A stretch of DNA of 64,000 nucleotides from Pedobacter antarcticus (GTDB lineage Bacteria > Bacteroidota > Bacteroidia > Sphingobacteriales > Sphingobacteriaceae), in contig NZ_FONS01000003.1 in the NCBI RefSeq assembly GCF_900112985.1, forward strand, positions 434,001 to 498,000. Direction: 5' to 3'. A model generated the notes under the pieces. That model was not told the DNA's origin, did not search any database, and worked only from the letters and a program-made list of their open reading frames with translations. Below, piece after piece: positions 43,825 through 53,230 of the stretch. Both the position numbers and the translations under genes were made by a program. Numbering within the stretch: position 1 is the stretch's first letter; each line of letters opens with the position of its first letter.

Positions 43825-44238
43825 CTAATCATGCACCGGTGGCCTTTTACGGGTTTCTTTCCTGGCAGAGAGATTTTTCTTATCACTCCGGCGCTTAAGT
43901 ACTACACCACGCGGTATTTTTGTCGGCTTACGTATTTTACTGACATGTAAGCCAGAAATAATTAAGGAAATTAGCTTTTCTGCCGCCCGCTCTTTATTCT
44001 GCAGCTGACTGCGGTCTTCCTGACAGATAACATGTAACTGATCTTCCTGGTCTATTCTGAAAGCCAGTCTTTCACGCAGTAAGGATTTCTCTTCTGTGGT
44101 TAGGAAATCTGCACTTTCGAGATGGAGAATAAGCTCCACCTTACTAGACACCTTATTTACATGCTGCCCCCCTTTCCCACCGCTTCGGGAAGTTTTTACT
44201 TTAACCGCATTGAATATGCTTTCTTTATCAGGTATCAT
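43825..44238 (-). CDS. arfB: Alternative ribosome-rescue peptidyl-tRNA hydrolase ArfB
   Basis: A 137-aa class I release-factor-like protein with GGQ at 23-25 in the motif SRSGGKGGQHVNKVSSKVEL. The basic C-terminal tail (GVVLKRRSDKKNLSARKETR) is the ribosome-binding tail that marks ArfB (YaeJ) rather than RF1/RF2. It frees ribosomes stalled without a stop codon. It is a single gene, convergent with lpxR and divergent from cmk, with 27 bases between its start and the cmk ATG. Confidence 0.93.
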   Translation of the reverse strand: MIPDKESIFNAVKVKTSRSGGKGGQHVNKVSSKVELILHLESADFLTTEEKSLLRERLAFRIDQEDQLHVICQEDRSQLQNKERAAEKLISLIISGLHVSKIRKPTKIPRGVVLKRRSDKKNLSARKETRKRPPVHD

Positions 44239-44265
44239 TTGTCAAAAATACTAACTTTGAACCAT

Positions 44266-44964
44266 ATGAGAAAAAATCTTGTGGTAGCCATAGATGGCTA
44301 TTCTTCATGCGGCAAGAGCACTTTAGCAAAAGCACTCGCCAAAAAGCTTGGTTTTATATATATTGACAGCGGTGCTATGTATCGTGCTGTTACGCTCTAT
44401 TTTATTAGAAACCAGATCAGTTGTGCGGATGAGCTTGCCGTCGCGGATGCACTGCAGCATATCGAACTGAATTTTCATGCGCGCGATTATGAATCTCATA
44501 TCACACTGAACGGTGAAGAGGTATCGGAGGAAATCAGACAAATGCCTGTTTCGGAAAATGTCAGTGAAGTTTCTGCCCAAAAACTGGTTCGCCGGGAAAT
44601 GGTCAGACAGCAGCAGCGTATGGGCAAGTCTAAAAACATTGTTATGGACGGAAGAGATATCGGTACCACCGTATTTCCTGACGCACAAATCAAGTTTTTC
44701 ATGACCGCCGACCCAAAGGTACGTGCTGAACGCAGGTTTAGAGAATTACAATCTAAAGGAGATACAACGACTTCCCTGGAAAATGTATTTGAAAATATTG
44801 CGCACCGCGATTATGCTGACACCACAAGAACGGAAAGTCCCCTGGTACGCGCAGATGATGCTATTATACTCGACAACACAAAAATTACGCCGCAAGAGCA
44901 GCTCAACTTTGCACTCGATAAAGTAAAAGCGGCCATACCACCGGTAAATCCGGATAAGAATTAA
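44266..44964 (+). CDS. cmk: (d)CMP kinase
   Basis: A 232-aa kinase from the ATG at 44266. The P-loop is AIDGYSSCGKSTLAKALA, the substrate site includes YIDSGAMYRAVTLYFI, and GRDIGTTVFPDAQIKFFMTA and HRDYADTTRTESPLVRADDA complete the family signature. The frame is open further upstream, but the P-loop position fixes this start. It phosphorylates CMP and dCMP. It is divergent from arfB. Confidence 0.95.
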   Translation: MRKNLVVAIDGYSSCGKSTLAKALAKKLGFIYIDSGAMYRAVTLYFIRNQISCADELAVADALQHIELNFHARDYESHITLNGEEVSEEIRQMPVSENVSEVSAQKLVRREMVRQQQRMGKSKNIVMDGRDIGTTVFPDAQIKFFMTADPKVRAERRFRELQSKGDTTTSLENVFENIAHRDYADTTRTESPLVRADDAIILDNTKITPQEQLNFALDKVKAAIPPVNPDKN

Positions 44965-44967
44965 TGT

Positions 44968-45008
44968 TTAAAAGAAAAGGGCCAGTGAATTTGGCCCTTT
45001 TCTTTTAA
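44968..45008. terminator. Bidirectional terminator between cmk and susD
   Basis: TTAAAAGAAAAGGGCCA and its complement form a 17-bp stem around a seven-base loop, with T tracts on both strands. It serves the convergent cmk and SusD genes. Confidence 0.88.
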
Positions 45009-45018
45009 TATCTGCTAT

Positions 45019-46524
45019 TTATGGGTTCCACCATACTTTGGCAGTAATAATATCGTCATTACCTTGTTTATCGGCCTGCGCTCCATTGGTTTGCCTTTCT
45101 GACTCCGGATACATCAGGCGTAATGGTCTTGCATCTGATGATGGTGCCTGAAGACTGTTCGGAATATCGGGAAATCCTGTCCTGCGGAAATCACTCCATG
45201 CCTCCATACTGCTAATACTATTCAAAGCCAGCCATTTTTGTTCGATAATCCGTTGGACCGGATTTGCTGCTGAGGTTAAAGTTACACTGGTTTGCTGCAG
45301 ATAAGTGTTGATCTCGGGCTGCGTAACCGTCAGATACTTCATCGATTCCTGTATAGCAGCCTGGTAATAAGTCTGGCTGCTTCCCCCGATCCAACCGCGC
45401 TGTGCAGCTTCTGCCTGAAGGAAAAGACTTTCAAAAGAGCTAAGCAACACCGAGGGCTGATCGAAGCTTTTAAATAATCCTGCCGGCTTATTATCATTTT
45501 CTACCGGGCCACGAAATGCAGAGGTATTTGACGCATTATATTGATCTTCTACTTGCGGATTTCCAAATAAAACACCTTTGTAAGCGCCTTTTACAGGCAC
45601 ATAAATTTTATCCAGTCTCGGATCATTTAACGACTCGTATTTATTAATCACATAAACTGTAGGACGGATACTTAAATGGTTAGTGGTCTGCCCGCCTGCA
45701 TTCCGATAATTACTTTCCCAGAATGGATTCATCTTTCCATTGGTATTCAGATAACCAGGTCTGGCCAGTGCGCTCTCTCCTGCATTTAGAAATCCACTTC
45801 CTTCTTGCACGATTCGCTCAATCTCAGTTTTAATGTAAGCTTCGTTGTTGGCTTCTGACTGACGCAATAACCCTCTTAATTTAATGGTATTGGCAAATTT
45901 TGTCCAAAGTGTTTTGTTACCGGCAAATATAACATCTGCCTGTGCCGGAGTACCAGCTGGTGAAGCAGCTTTGATATCTTGAATACCATCGGTAATTAAC
46001 TGTATAGATTTCTCATAAACTGATTTACCGGACTCGTAAGTTGGTGTGATAAACTGCGTGCCTTGTAATGCTTCCTCAAAAGGTACATTATTATAAAGGT
46101 CTACCAAGCGCATAAAATGCCAGCCCTGCATGATTTTAGCTATACCGCTATAATAAAGTGCATTTTCCTGAATAGCTTGTTTTTTAATGAGTTCGTAATA
46201 TAATAAGGTATTATAACTGCCTTCCCAAATCTGAATGCCGTCACGTGTTCCGCGAATAGCAACTCCATTATAGGTTTTCTCCTTAAAAAACAGATTGGTT
46301 CCTTCACTTGTAGTACCCCAATAACCGCCCCAAAGAGCAGTAAGCTGGTTTATTTGTCCTGTTTCCTGATTAACGGTGCTGATTAATGCCGCCGGCAATT
46401 TAGCACTCAGTGTTAAATTTTCAGAAACGGGTGAATTAGGGTTATCATTAACATCCAGAAATTTCTTGCAGGAACCCAGACTGAGCAGTCCTGCGGTTAG
46501 TATAGTATATTGTAAGATCTTCAT
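45019..46524 (-). CDS. SusD/RagB-family outer-membrane lipoprotein
   Basis: A 501-aa SusD-like protein. The lipoprotein signal ends LLSLGSCKKFLDVNDNPNSP (Cys19 lipidated), and the opening LDVNDNPNSPVSENLTLSAK plus the later TGQINQLTALWGGYWGTTSE and GIAKIMQGWHFMRLVDLYNN are typical of the SusD-like 2 subgroup. The protein forms the lid of the SusC channel and binds the polymer or peptide. It starts four bases after the susC stop. There is no glycoside hydrolase or peptidase beside the pair to identify the nutrient. Confidence 0.93.
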   Translation of the reverse strand: MKILQYTILTAGLLSLGSCKKFLDVNDNPNSPVSENLTLSAKLPAALISTVNQETGQINQLTALWGGYWGTTSEGTNLFFKEKTYNGVAIRGTRDGIQIWEGSYNTLLYYELIKKQAIQENALYYSGIAKIMQGWHFMRLVDLYNNVPFEEALQGTQFITPTYESGKSVYEKSIQLITDGIQDIKAASPAGTPAQADVIFAGNKTLWTKFANTIKLRGLLRQSEANNEAYIKTEIERIVQEGSGFLNAGESALARPGYLNTNGKMNPFWESNYRNAGGQTTNHLSIRPTVYVINKYESLNDPRLDKIYVPVKGAYKGVLFGNPQVEDQYNASNTSAFRGPVENDNKPAGLFKSFDQPSVLLSSFESLFLQAEAAQRGWIGGSSQTYYQAAIQESMKYLTVTQPEINTYLQQTSVTLTSAANPVQRIIEQKWLALNSISSMEAWSDFRRTGFPDIPNSLQAPSSDARPLRLMYPESERQTNGAQADKQGNDDIITAKVWWNP

Positions 46525-46528
46525 ATTT

Positions 46529-49500
46529 TTATAGTGTTACGTTCAACTGGAATCCAAATGTGCGTACTGGCGGTATCTGACGGAAACTCAGGTAACCGTC
46601 TGTCTGGTTGTAAAGAGATTCCGGATCTCCGAACTTATTATCTTTATGTCTGATAATAAACAGGTTTGTACCTACAACACCTATGCTTGCCTGCTTAATT
46701 ACCTTCTGTCCTTTCAACAGACTTGCCGGTAAAGTGTAATTGATATTTAATTCACGTAATTTCAGGAAGTCAGATTTAGCAGCTGTATTCCGCTGAACTT
46801 TCCCCTGTGCATCCCAGAAAGCTTTGTCACCCTTGGAATACACGGATGTATTTTTCACATAAATGGGATCTTTTGCCGTCCCGGTATTAATTACCGAATT
46901 CGGAAAAATAAATGGCTGTCTGTCATAAGCGATCGTCGCTGGATGTGTTCCTGCTGTATACATACGGGGTACAACCTCAGAATATAACCAGCCGCCTAAA
47001 CGGGAGTCAAATTGAGCCGAAACGCTAAATCCTTTATAATCAAGTCTTGTACTCAAGCCCATCTGATAAGGTGGAACCATAGTGCCAAGATCTGTATTGT
47101 CGGCTACTGTAGTTGTATTTCCATCTTTATTGACGATCACTTGACCGTCGTATTTAGCATAATCACTTACTCTCAGCAATGGGTAAGATTGCCCGATAAC
47201 AGCATAGGATTGCCTAAACATTCTAAACTCATCTAATCCAGCAAAAAGAGTTTTGACTTTATTATTGATATAAGTAAAGTTAAAGCCCATATTCCATCTG
47301 AAATCTTTATTACGAACAATGTCACCATTCAGACTTAATTCAATAATAGAGTTGGTTAATCTGCCTGAATTGACGATAGTATTATTATATCCGGTCGCAC
47401 TCGATGTTAACGCTTCGAATATCTGTCCATCAGAATCTGAATAGACATATGCCGCCTCTACGTTTAAGCGATTATCAAAGAATCCTAACTGAAGGCCGGC
47501 TTCAAATGATTTAACAAATTCGGGTTTGATATTCGGATTTGGGTTAATCAAGCCCGGGGTATAACCGACCAGCGACCCGAAAGGGAAACCGTTAGTCTGG
47601 CTATAGGCATTGTTTAAGGTATAAGGATCCAATGTTACGTTTCCAGTCTTGTTAAAGGATGCGAACACCTTACCAAAAGAAAGGAATGACTTACCTTTTA
47701 ACGCTGGAATTGCATCTGTGAAAACGAAGGAAGAGCTTACTCCTGGATAAAAATAGGATTGATTTTCTTTACTCAGCACAGAAACCATATCATTTCTACC
47801 GGTTACCGTCAGGAAAAGATAGTTGTTATAACCTGCTGTGAATTCTCCATAGCTCCCCAAGGAACGGTATTTCACTATTCTTGCTAATCCGCCCAACTCA
47901 CCGGTACGGCTTCCGGGATTAAACAGATCGGGCAACAATAAGTTAGTACTACCAATTTCTGTGACTTTGGTATTATCCATTCTTACATTCTGTCCGAGCA
48001 ACAGGCGTGTACTGAATTTACCGAACTGTTTTTTAAAGTTCAGCATGAGGTCGTTATTGAATCTGCGGAAGTTATTGCTCCCATCATATACAGACCCGTT
48101 TACATTTCTGTTCCCGGATGAAGATGCTAGTTTATTCGTGGTCGTTCTGGTTTCATCTGCAGTACTGTAAAGGCCGGCTCTATATACGGCGCTAAACCAA
48201 GGAGTGAATTCATAATCCAGCTCGATCTTTCCATTGATGGTTTGCAGGTCGGACATATTCCGGTTATTATCCATTAGAAAGAAAGGGTTCTTTGCCCCTG
48301 TTGCATCGGTATAATAATTTAAAGGGTGCGCTGCGCTGTTCTCGTCTTTCCAGTTTCTCAAACCAGCGACGTCCAGATTGGCAGGTTGTATATATAGGTT
48401 ATACCATGGTCCATCGGGTGTTGTATTTCTTTTACTGAAAATATAATTAAAATTATATGAGGTATTCAGTTTCCCAAATTTTCGGGTTCCATTAAATCTT
48501 GCGCCTGTTCTTGAGCTCTTATCTCCTGGAATAACTCCGTTGATATCTACCCGCTGCATAGATAAGAAATAGGTAGACTTATCGTCTCCTCCTGAAAATG
48601 ATAAATCATTCTGAATAGTGCTTCCTGTATTAAACATATCCATCCGGTTATCTTTTGAGGGAGCCCCATAAAATGCCTGCGGCTGACTTCCGTCTGGTAA
48701 AGGCAAGCCCAAATCTTTCATAGTTCCGTCAAATGCCGGGCCCCATGATTCATATTGAGTCGGGGAATATACTCCATTCTGGCCCTGGCCGAATTTATTC
48801 TGGGCAGGCGGAAGCAGAAAGGCCTTGGAAAATAGCGTACTGTTTGAAAAGTTTATTGTTCCCGGGCCGGCTGCGCCTTTCTTTGTCGTAATCATCAGTG
48901 CACCATTGACACCTTCTGATCCGTATAAAGCAGCTGCATTAGCCCCTTTTAACACGGTAATGCTTTCAATATCATTTGGATTTAATCTGCCTATGTCTGG
49001 TACAGGAACTCCATCTACTACATAAATTGGATTGTTTTTAGCGTCATTAAATGATCTCGACCCGCGTAAACGTATTTGAATAAGGGGTTCTGTTTTACCA
49101 CTCGTAGCATCATTCATGTTAATTCTCAAGCCGGCAACTTTACTGGCAAGCCCGGCAAGCGGGTTTACTGTCTTACCTTGATTCAGTTCGGAGGAACTCA
49201 CCAATTGGGCCGAGCTTCCCATTTCCCGCGCTTGTCTCTTAATCCCCAATGCGGAAGTAATTACTACTTCCGAAAGTTCACTTACATCTGAGTCGAGATT
49301 AACGTGCAGGTCCTGCTGGTTTGCCGAAAGTGTAATAATAGCAGTCCGGTAACCGGTATAACTGATCTGCAGTTTATCTCCACTGTTCGCACTAAGCGTA
49401 TAACCGCCCGTCGAACTGGCTATCCCTGTTTCTTTAGTGCTTAAATTAAGTATAGTAGCACCGGGAAGCGGCATGCCATCACTTCTGTCTTTAATTGTTC

Positions 49501-49579
49501 CCGTAAGTTTTCTTTGCTGTGCGAGCGTCTGAAAACCTAGGCAAATACAAATAATAAATAGTGTAAAAGTTTTATTCAT
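46529..49579 (-). CDS. SusC/RagA-family TonB-linked outer-membrane receptor
   Basis: A 1016-aa TonB-dependent transporter. After a signal peptide (TLFIICICLGFQTLA-QQ) comes a carboxypeptidase D regulatory-like domain (RKLTGTIKDRSDGMPLPGAT), then the plug with the RagA signatures ALGIKRQAREMGSSAQLVSS, PIYVVDGVPVPDIGRLNPND and IESITVLKGANAAALYGSEG. The rest is a 22-stranded barrel, ending in an aromatic strand (RTFGFQLNVTL). It pairs with SusD downstream and is divergent from an AraC regulator; a -7 element sits in the 62-bp gap. Confidence 0.95.
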   Translation of the reverse strand: MNKTFTLFIICICLGFQTLAQQRKLTGTIKDRSDGMPLPGATILNLSTKETGIASSTGGYTLSANSGDKLQISYTGYRTAIITLSANQQDLHVNLDSDVSELSEVVITSALGIKRQAREMGSSAQLVSSSELNQGKTVNPLAGLASKVAGLRINMNDATSGKTEPLIQIRLRGSRSFNDAKNNPIYVVDGVPVPDIGRLNPNDIESITVLKGANAAALYGSEGVNGALMITTKKGAAGPGTINFSNSTLFSKAFLLPPAQNKFGQGQNGVYSPTQYESWGPAFDGTMKDLGLPLPDGSQPQAFYGAPSKDNRMDMFNTGSTIQNDLSFSGGDDKSTYFLSMQRVDINGVIPGDKSSRTGARFNGTRKFGKLNTSYNFNYIFSKRNTTPDGPWYNLYIQPANLDVAGLRNWKDENSAAHPLNYYTDATGAKNPFFLMDNNRNMSDLQTINGKIELDYEFTPWFSAVYRAGLYSTADETRTTTNKLASSSGNRNVNGSVYDGSNNFRRFNNDLMLNFKKQFGKFSTRLLLGQNVRMDNTKVTEIGSTNLLLPDLFNPGSRTGELGGLARIVKYRSLGSYGEFTAGYNNYLFLTVTGRNDMVSVLSKENQSYFYPGVSSSFVFTDAIPALKGKSFLSFGKVFASFNKTGNVTLDPYTLNNAYSQTNGFPFGSLVGYTPGLINPNPNIKPEFVKSFEAGLQLGFFDNRLNVEAAYVYSDSDGQIFEALTSSATGYNNTIVNSGRLTNSIIELSLNGDIVRNKDFRWNMGFNFTYINNKVKTLFAGLDEFRMFRQSYAVIGQSYPLLRVSDYAKYDGQVIVNKDGNTTTVADNTDLGTMVPPYQMGLSTRLDYKGFSVSAQFDSRLGGWLYSEVVPRMYTAGTHPATIAYDRQPFIFPNSVINTGTAKDPIYVKNTSVYSKGDKAFWDAQGKVQRNTAAKSDFLKLRELNINYTLPASLLKGQKVIKQASIGVVGTNLFIIRHKDNKFGDPESLYNQTDGYLSFRQIPPVRTFGFQLNVTL

Positions 49580-49623
49580 AAGGTATTTATTTGGAAATAG
49601 TCTTAATAGTTATAAATTCGCTG

Positions 49624-49631
49624 CAAATATA
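49624..49631 (-). promoter_or_regulatory. Candidate -7 element before susC
   Basis: Read leftward TATATTTG matches TAnnTTTG, about 45 bases before the susC ATG, in the 62-bp gap shared with the divergent AraC gene. Confidence 0.45.
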
Positions 49632-49641
49632 TCAGTAGCCA

Positions 49642-50532
49642 ATGACGGAAGAAGGAGAACAACTGACGGTAAAAGGAGAATTTGAGTACGCAGTTTATGA
49701 ACTTGACAGTATGCCGGTTACCCTGGACGCGGGCCTTAAAATGCTGTTTGTAACACAGGGCTGCCTTTGCTTAGAACCTTTACTGGGATTTGATCTTCAG
49801 GTAAGTCTAAAATCCAGACAGCACAATCTTTTCCATCTTAACTCGGATTATATCCTTTCTAATCCTAACCCGGAAGAGACCGCAATGGTTATCTGCATTA
49901 GCCTGAATATGGATTTTATTACCAGGTACCTCCCGGATGACCTGGATGCTTTTCAACAGTTTTTCAGAAAGTCGGGATTTCCAAGACGTTTTTCAGCAAT
50001 CAATCTCCACCTCAACCCGGAAATAAATGCAGTACTGCACGCAATTGAAAATTCTGATCATAAGGGTTTTGGAGGAGATCTGTATATAGAATCAAAAGTG
50101 GTCGAATTGCTGGCTTTACAATGGTCCCTGGCCGATAGTTACCTGAAAAAAGGGATCAATGCAGTGCTGCATTCTGCCGAAAGGGCCAAAATGGAGAACG
50201 CAAGGGAGATTTTACTCAGCCAAGGGGAAAGTCAGTATTCTCTGCGCACACTCGCACATATGGTCGGCACGAATGAATATAATCTCAAAAAGAACTTCAA
50301 ACTGGTATTCGGAACCACAGTATATGGCTACCTGAACCAGCACAAAATGGAAGAGGCCAGATCTATCTTACTAAAAGGTGGTACAAACGTGGCTGAAGTT
50401 GCCCAGAAAATGGGCTATAAACATGCTACACATTTCAGCAGTGCATTTAAGAAGTACTTTGGTTATTTACCAGCCAGACTTAAATTCCTCTGGATATTTT
50501 TTGATCCCGAATTTCTGCTAATTCTTTTATAA
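49642..50532 (+). CDS. AraC-family transcriptional regulator (divergent from SusCD)
   Basis: A 296-aa regulator. The N-terminal sensor runs to about residue 170 (FEYAVYELDSMPVTLDAGLK, LLGFDLQVSLKSRQHNLFHL). The C-terminal part has both AraC helix-turn-helix units: SQYSLRTLAHMVGTNEYNLK and NVAEVAQKMGYKHATHFSSA. This pattern (YKHATHFSSAFKKYFGYLPA) is the one seen in regulators of TonB-dependent uptake systems. It faces susC across 62 bp, so it is the probable regulator of the SusCD pair. The last about 14 residues are a hydrophobic tail not typical of the family. Confidence 0.9.
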   Translation: MTEEGEQLTVKGEFEYAVYELDSMPVTLDAGLKMLFVTQGCLCLEPLLGFDLQVSLKSRQHNLFHLNSDYILSNPNPEETAMVICISLNMDFITRYLPDDLDAFQQFFRKSGFPRRFSAINLHLNPEINAVLHAIENSDHKGFGGDLYIESKVVELLALQWSLADSYLKKGINAVLHSAERAKMENAREILLSQGESQYSLRTLAHMVGTNEYNLKKNFKLVFGTTVYGYLNQHKMEEARSILLKGGTNVAEVAQKMGYKHATHFSSAFKKYFGYLPARLKFLWIFFDPEFLLILL

Positions 50533-50619
50533 GCTGAACAATACGGTCCTGAATACTCACAAAATGTTCTAAATCAACAACATTTATTAAATTATTCTTT
50601 TATTAAAAATATTAATTTC

Positions 50620-50650
50620 TATCTTTGCTGTCCCTAATAGGGAAAAGGAG
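50620..50650 (+). promoter_or_regulatory. rpsA promoter and Shine-Dalgarno-like leader
   Basis: TATCTTTG (50620-50627) fits the -7 consensus. The leader then holds TCCCTAATAGGGA (50631-50643, a small dyad) and AAAAGGAG (50643-50650). A GGAG this close to the start is unusual in Bacteroidota; it is 5 bases from an out-of-frame ATG at 50656 and 12 from the S1 ATG at 50663. Confidence 0.5.
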
Positions 50651-50662
50651 ATTAAATGATTA

Positions 50663-52597
50663 ATGGCAAAAAAACAAGTAGCAGAAAAAGAATTATTGGC
50701 TAAAAAAGCCGAATTACAAGGTGCAGACGCTCGTCTGACTGAAAGAGAAACTGTAGAATCTGAAGCAGATTCTATGTCGATCGAAGAGATCAAATCATCA
50801 CTGGCAACTCCAGATCAAGACTTTGACTGGGATGCTGACGACAAAGCTTTCGGAAATTACTCTGACGAAGACCGTAAAAAGTTTGAAGAGATGTATACCG
50901 ATACTTTCAATCAAATCAACCAAGGTGAAATCATTAGCGGTATTGTTGTTTCAATCAACAATAAAGACGTAGTATTAAACGTAGGATTTAAATCTGACGG
51001 TTTAGTATCTACTTCTGAGTTCCGTGATACTCCTGATTTGAAAATCGGCGACACAGTTGATGTATTTGTTGAAGCTCCGGAAGACGCAAATGGTCAATTG
51101 ATTTTATCTCGTAAAAGAGCTAAAACTCAGAGATCTTGGGAATCTATCAACGAAGCCCTTGACAATGACAGAATCATCAACGGATTTGTTAAAAGCCGTA
51201 CTAAAGGTGGTCTTATCGTTGACATCATGGGTGTTGAAGCTTTCTTACCTGGTTCTCAGATCGACATCAAGCCGATCCGCGATTACGATGTTTACGTAGG
51301 TAAAACTATGGAATTCAAAGTTGTTAAAATTAACCATGAATTCAAAAACGTTGTAGTATCACACAAAATCTTAATTGAAGACGATTTAGAAAGTCAAAAA
51401 GTTGAGATCGTATCTAAACTTGAAAAAGGACAGGTACTTGAAGGAACTGTTAAAAACATTACAGACTTCGGTGTATTCATCGATTTAGGTGGCGTTGACG
51501 GTTTACTACACATCACTGATATTTCTTGGGGCCGCATAGAGCATCCAAAAGAAGTATTAAGCTTAGACGAAAAAATCAATGTAGTTGTTCTTGACTTTGA
51601 TGACGAGAAAAAACGTATTGCTTTAGGCTTGAAACAATTGACTCCACATCCTTGGGAAAGTTTAGATACTAACCTTGTTGTTGGATCTAAAGTTAAAGGT
51701 AAAATCGTTACTGTAGCTGATTACGGTGCATTCCTTGAAATCATTCCTGGCGTTGAAGGTTTAATTCACGTTTCAGAAATGTCTTGGTCTCAAAACTTAC
51801 GCAGTCCACAAGAATTCCTTAAAGTTAGCGATGAAATCGAAGCTGAAGTATTAACTTTAGACCGCGATGAACGCAAAATGAGCTTAGGTATTAAGCAATT
51901 AACTCAGGATCCTTGGCAAAATGTTGCTGAAAGATATCCTATCGGAAGCAAACATACTGCTGTAGTTAAAAACATGACTAACTTCGGTGTATTCGTGGAA
52001 ATTGAAGAAGGTATTGATGGTTTAATCCATATCTCTGATCTTTCATGGTCTAAAAAAGTTAACCACCCTAACGAATTCACTAAAGTTGGTGATACATTAG
52101 ACGTAGTTGTTCTTGAATTAGATGTTGATAGCCGCAAACTGAGCTTAGGACACAAACAATTAGAAGAAAACCCTTGGGATACTTTTGAAACTATCTTCAC
52201 GTTAGATTCAATCCACCAGGGAACTGTTGTTAAAGTAACTGATAAAGGTGCTGTTATTGCTTTACCTTATGGTGTTGAAGGTTTCGTACCAACAAAACAT
52301 ATGGCCAAAGAAGATGGTACTACTATCAAAGCTGAAGAAACTAATGATTTCAAAATCATCGAGTTTAACAAAGATGCTAAACGTATCGTTGTTTCTCATG
52401 CCCGTATCTGGGAAGAGGCTAAAGCTGAAGTTGCCGCTGAAGAAAGAGCATCTAAGAAAAAAGAAGCTAAAGCATCCAGCAATGCAGTTAAAAAAGTTAA
52501 AGATTCAGTTGAGAAATCAACCCTTGGTGATCTTGGCGTATTAGCTCAATTAAAAGAGCAAATGGAAGGCGAAGAAAGCAAAAACAAAGGAAAATAA
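50663..52597 (+). CDS. rpsA: 30S ribosomal protein S1
   Basis: A 644-aa protein with six S1 (OB-fold) domains. They can be seen as repeated cores: GIVVSINNKDVVLNVGFKSD, VKSRTKGGLIVDIMGVEAFL, VKNITDFGVFIDLGGVDGLL, TVADYGAFLEIIPGVEGLIH, VKNMTNFGVFVEIEEGIDGL and VKVTDKGAVIALPYGVEGFV. It has an acidic N-terminal extension and a lysine/alanine-rich C-terminal tail, both longer than in E. coli S1 (557 aa). It binds mRNA during initiation. The codon use is highly biased, as for an abundant protein. A terminator follows. Confidence 0.96.
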   Translation: MAKKQVAEKELLAKKAELQGADARLTERETVESEADSMSIEEIKSSLATPDQDFDWDADDKAFGNYSDEDRKKFEEMYTDTFNQINQGEIISGIVVSINNKDVVLNVGFKSDGLVSTSEFRDTPDLKIGDTVDVFVEAPEDANGQLILSRKRAKTQRSWESINEALDNDRIINGFVKSRTKGGLIVDIMGVEAFLPGSQIDIKPIRDYDVYVGKTMEFKVVKINHEFKNVVVSHKILIEDDLESQKVEIVSKLEKGQVLEGTVKNITDFGVFIDLGGVDGLLHITDISWGRIEHPKEVLSLDEKINVVVLDFDDEKKRIALGLKQLTPHPWESLDTNLVVGSKVKGKIVTVADYGAFLEIIPGVEGLIHVSEMSWSQNLRSPQEFLKVSDEIEAEVLTLDRDERKMSLGIKQLTQDPWQNVAERYPIGSKHTAVVKNMTNFGVFVEIEEGIDGLIHISDLSWSKKVNHPNEFTKVGDTLDVVVLELDVDSRKLSLGHKQLEENPWDTFETIFTLDSIHQGTVVKVTDKGAVIALPYGVEGFVPTKHMAKEDGTTIKAEETNDFKIIEFNKDAKRIVVSHARIWEEAKAEVAAEERASKKKEAKASSNAVKKVKDSVEKSTLGDLGVLAQLKEQMEGEESKNKGK

Positions 52598-52618
52598 TCT
52601 TTTAAAAGCTTTATATAC

Positions 52619-52650
52619 AAAAAGCATCCCGCAGGGGATGCTTTTTTTTT
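52619..52650 (+). terminator. rpsA terminator
   Basis: AAAAGCATCCC and GGGATGCTTTT form an 11-bp stem with loop GCAG, followed by about nine T residues. Confidence 0.92.
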
Positions 52651-52714
52651 GCTTCTGATTTTATATCGAATTATGCCGGATGTCTTGAATATCGCTTGGA
52701 GAAGAACGACCCCT

Positions 52715-53110
52715 TTATAGAAACTTCGCTTTCAACTCTGGCGAAGGTACCATGCAGCTCTCCTCCCTACCCCAAATGCGGTAACGGTTCGCTGCAATCT
52801 TCTCATAAACGAAATCCCGGATGAATATTGGTACGAGCTTTAATATTTTAAGTGTCGCCCATCCTCCACCCAAACCGGCTGCAATTTCTAATGCCGCAGC
52901 CGACTTCTGATAAACTTTTCCTTCTTTCAGCAATAATATAGTACCCGAATTTTCTGGATTAATATTAAAGTCTTTCAATGTCTTTTTTGCTACCTCACTC
53001 TGAAGTGCAGCAAACCGGAACTTGTCCTGCTTGTCTCTATTGATAATAAACTTCACCGTACCAGTACACAGATTACATACGCCATCGAAAAAAACGATCT
53101 GAGCTTCCAT
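52715..53110 (-). CDS. DCC-family thiol-disulfide oxidoreductase
   Basis: A 131-aa protein from the ATG at 53110. It has the family DxxCxxC motif in FFDGVCNLCTGTVKFIINRD, then FAALQSEVAKKTLKDF, a hydrophobic LKILKLVPIFIRDFVYEKIA segment and the C-terminal NRYRIWGREESC. The DCC family is thioredoxin-like and redox-active, but its partners are unknown. A longer frame upstream would add residues before DGVCN that are not part of the family. Confidence 0.87.
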   Translation of the reverse strand: MEAQIVFFDGVCNLCTGTVKFIINRDKQDKFRFAALQSEVAKKTLKDFNINPENSGTILLLKEGKVYQKSAAALEIAAGLGGGWATLKILKLVPIFIRDFVYEKIAANRYRIWGREESCMVPSPELKAKFL

Positions 53111-53206
53111 GCTCAAATCTAAGCATTTAGCTTTTAATTGCATTTGAAGTTGGAGAGCTCCCCGAAATTAATTAACATTGCGGCCACAGAATTCAATCTG
53201 ATTATT

Positions 53207-53214
53207 TATATTTG
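53207..53214 (+). promoter_or_regulatory. Candidate -7 element before pyrR
   Basis: TATATTTG matches TAnnTTTG, 16 bases before the ATG at 53231. It implies a very short leader and supports that start over the longer frame that begins further upstream. Confidence 0.5.
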
Positions 53215-53230
53215 CTTAATCAATTTGTCA

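Noticed and set aside
50656..50703. A 15-codon upstream frame starting at the ATG close to GGAG before rpsA
   Set aside because: It overlaps the S1 start in another frame, and S1 is fixed by its strong protein match. It is mentioned only as an oddity in the leader.
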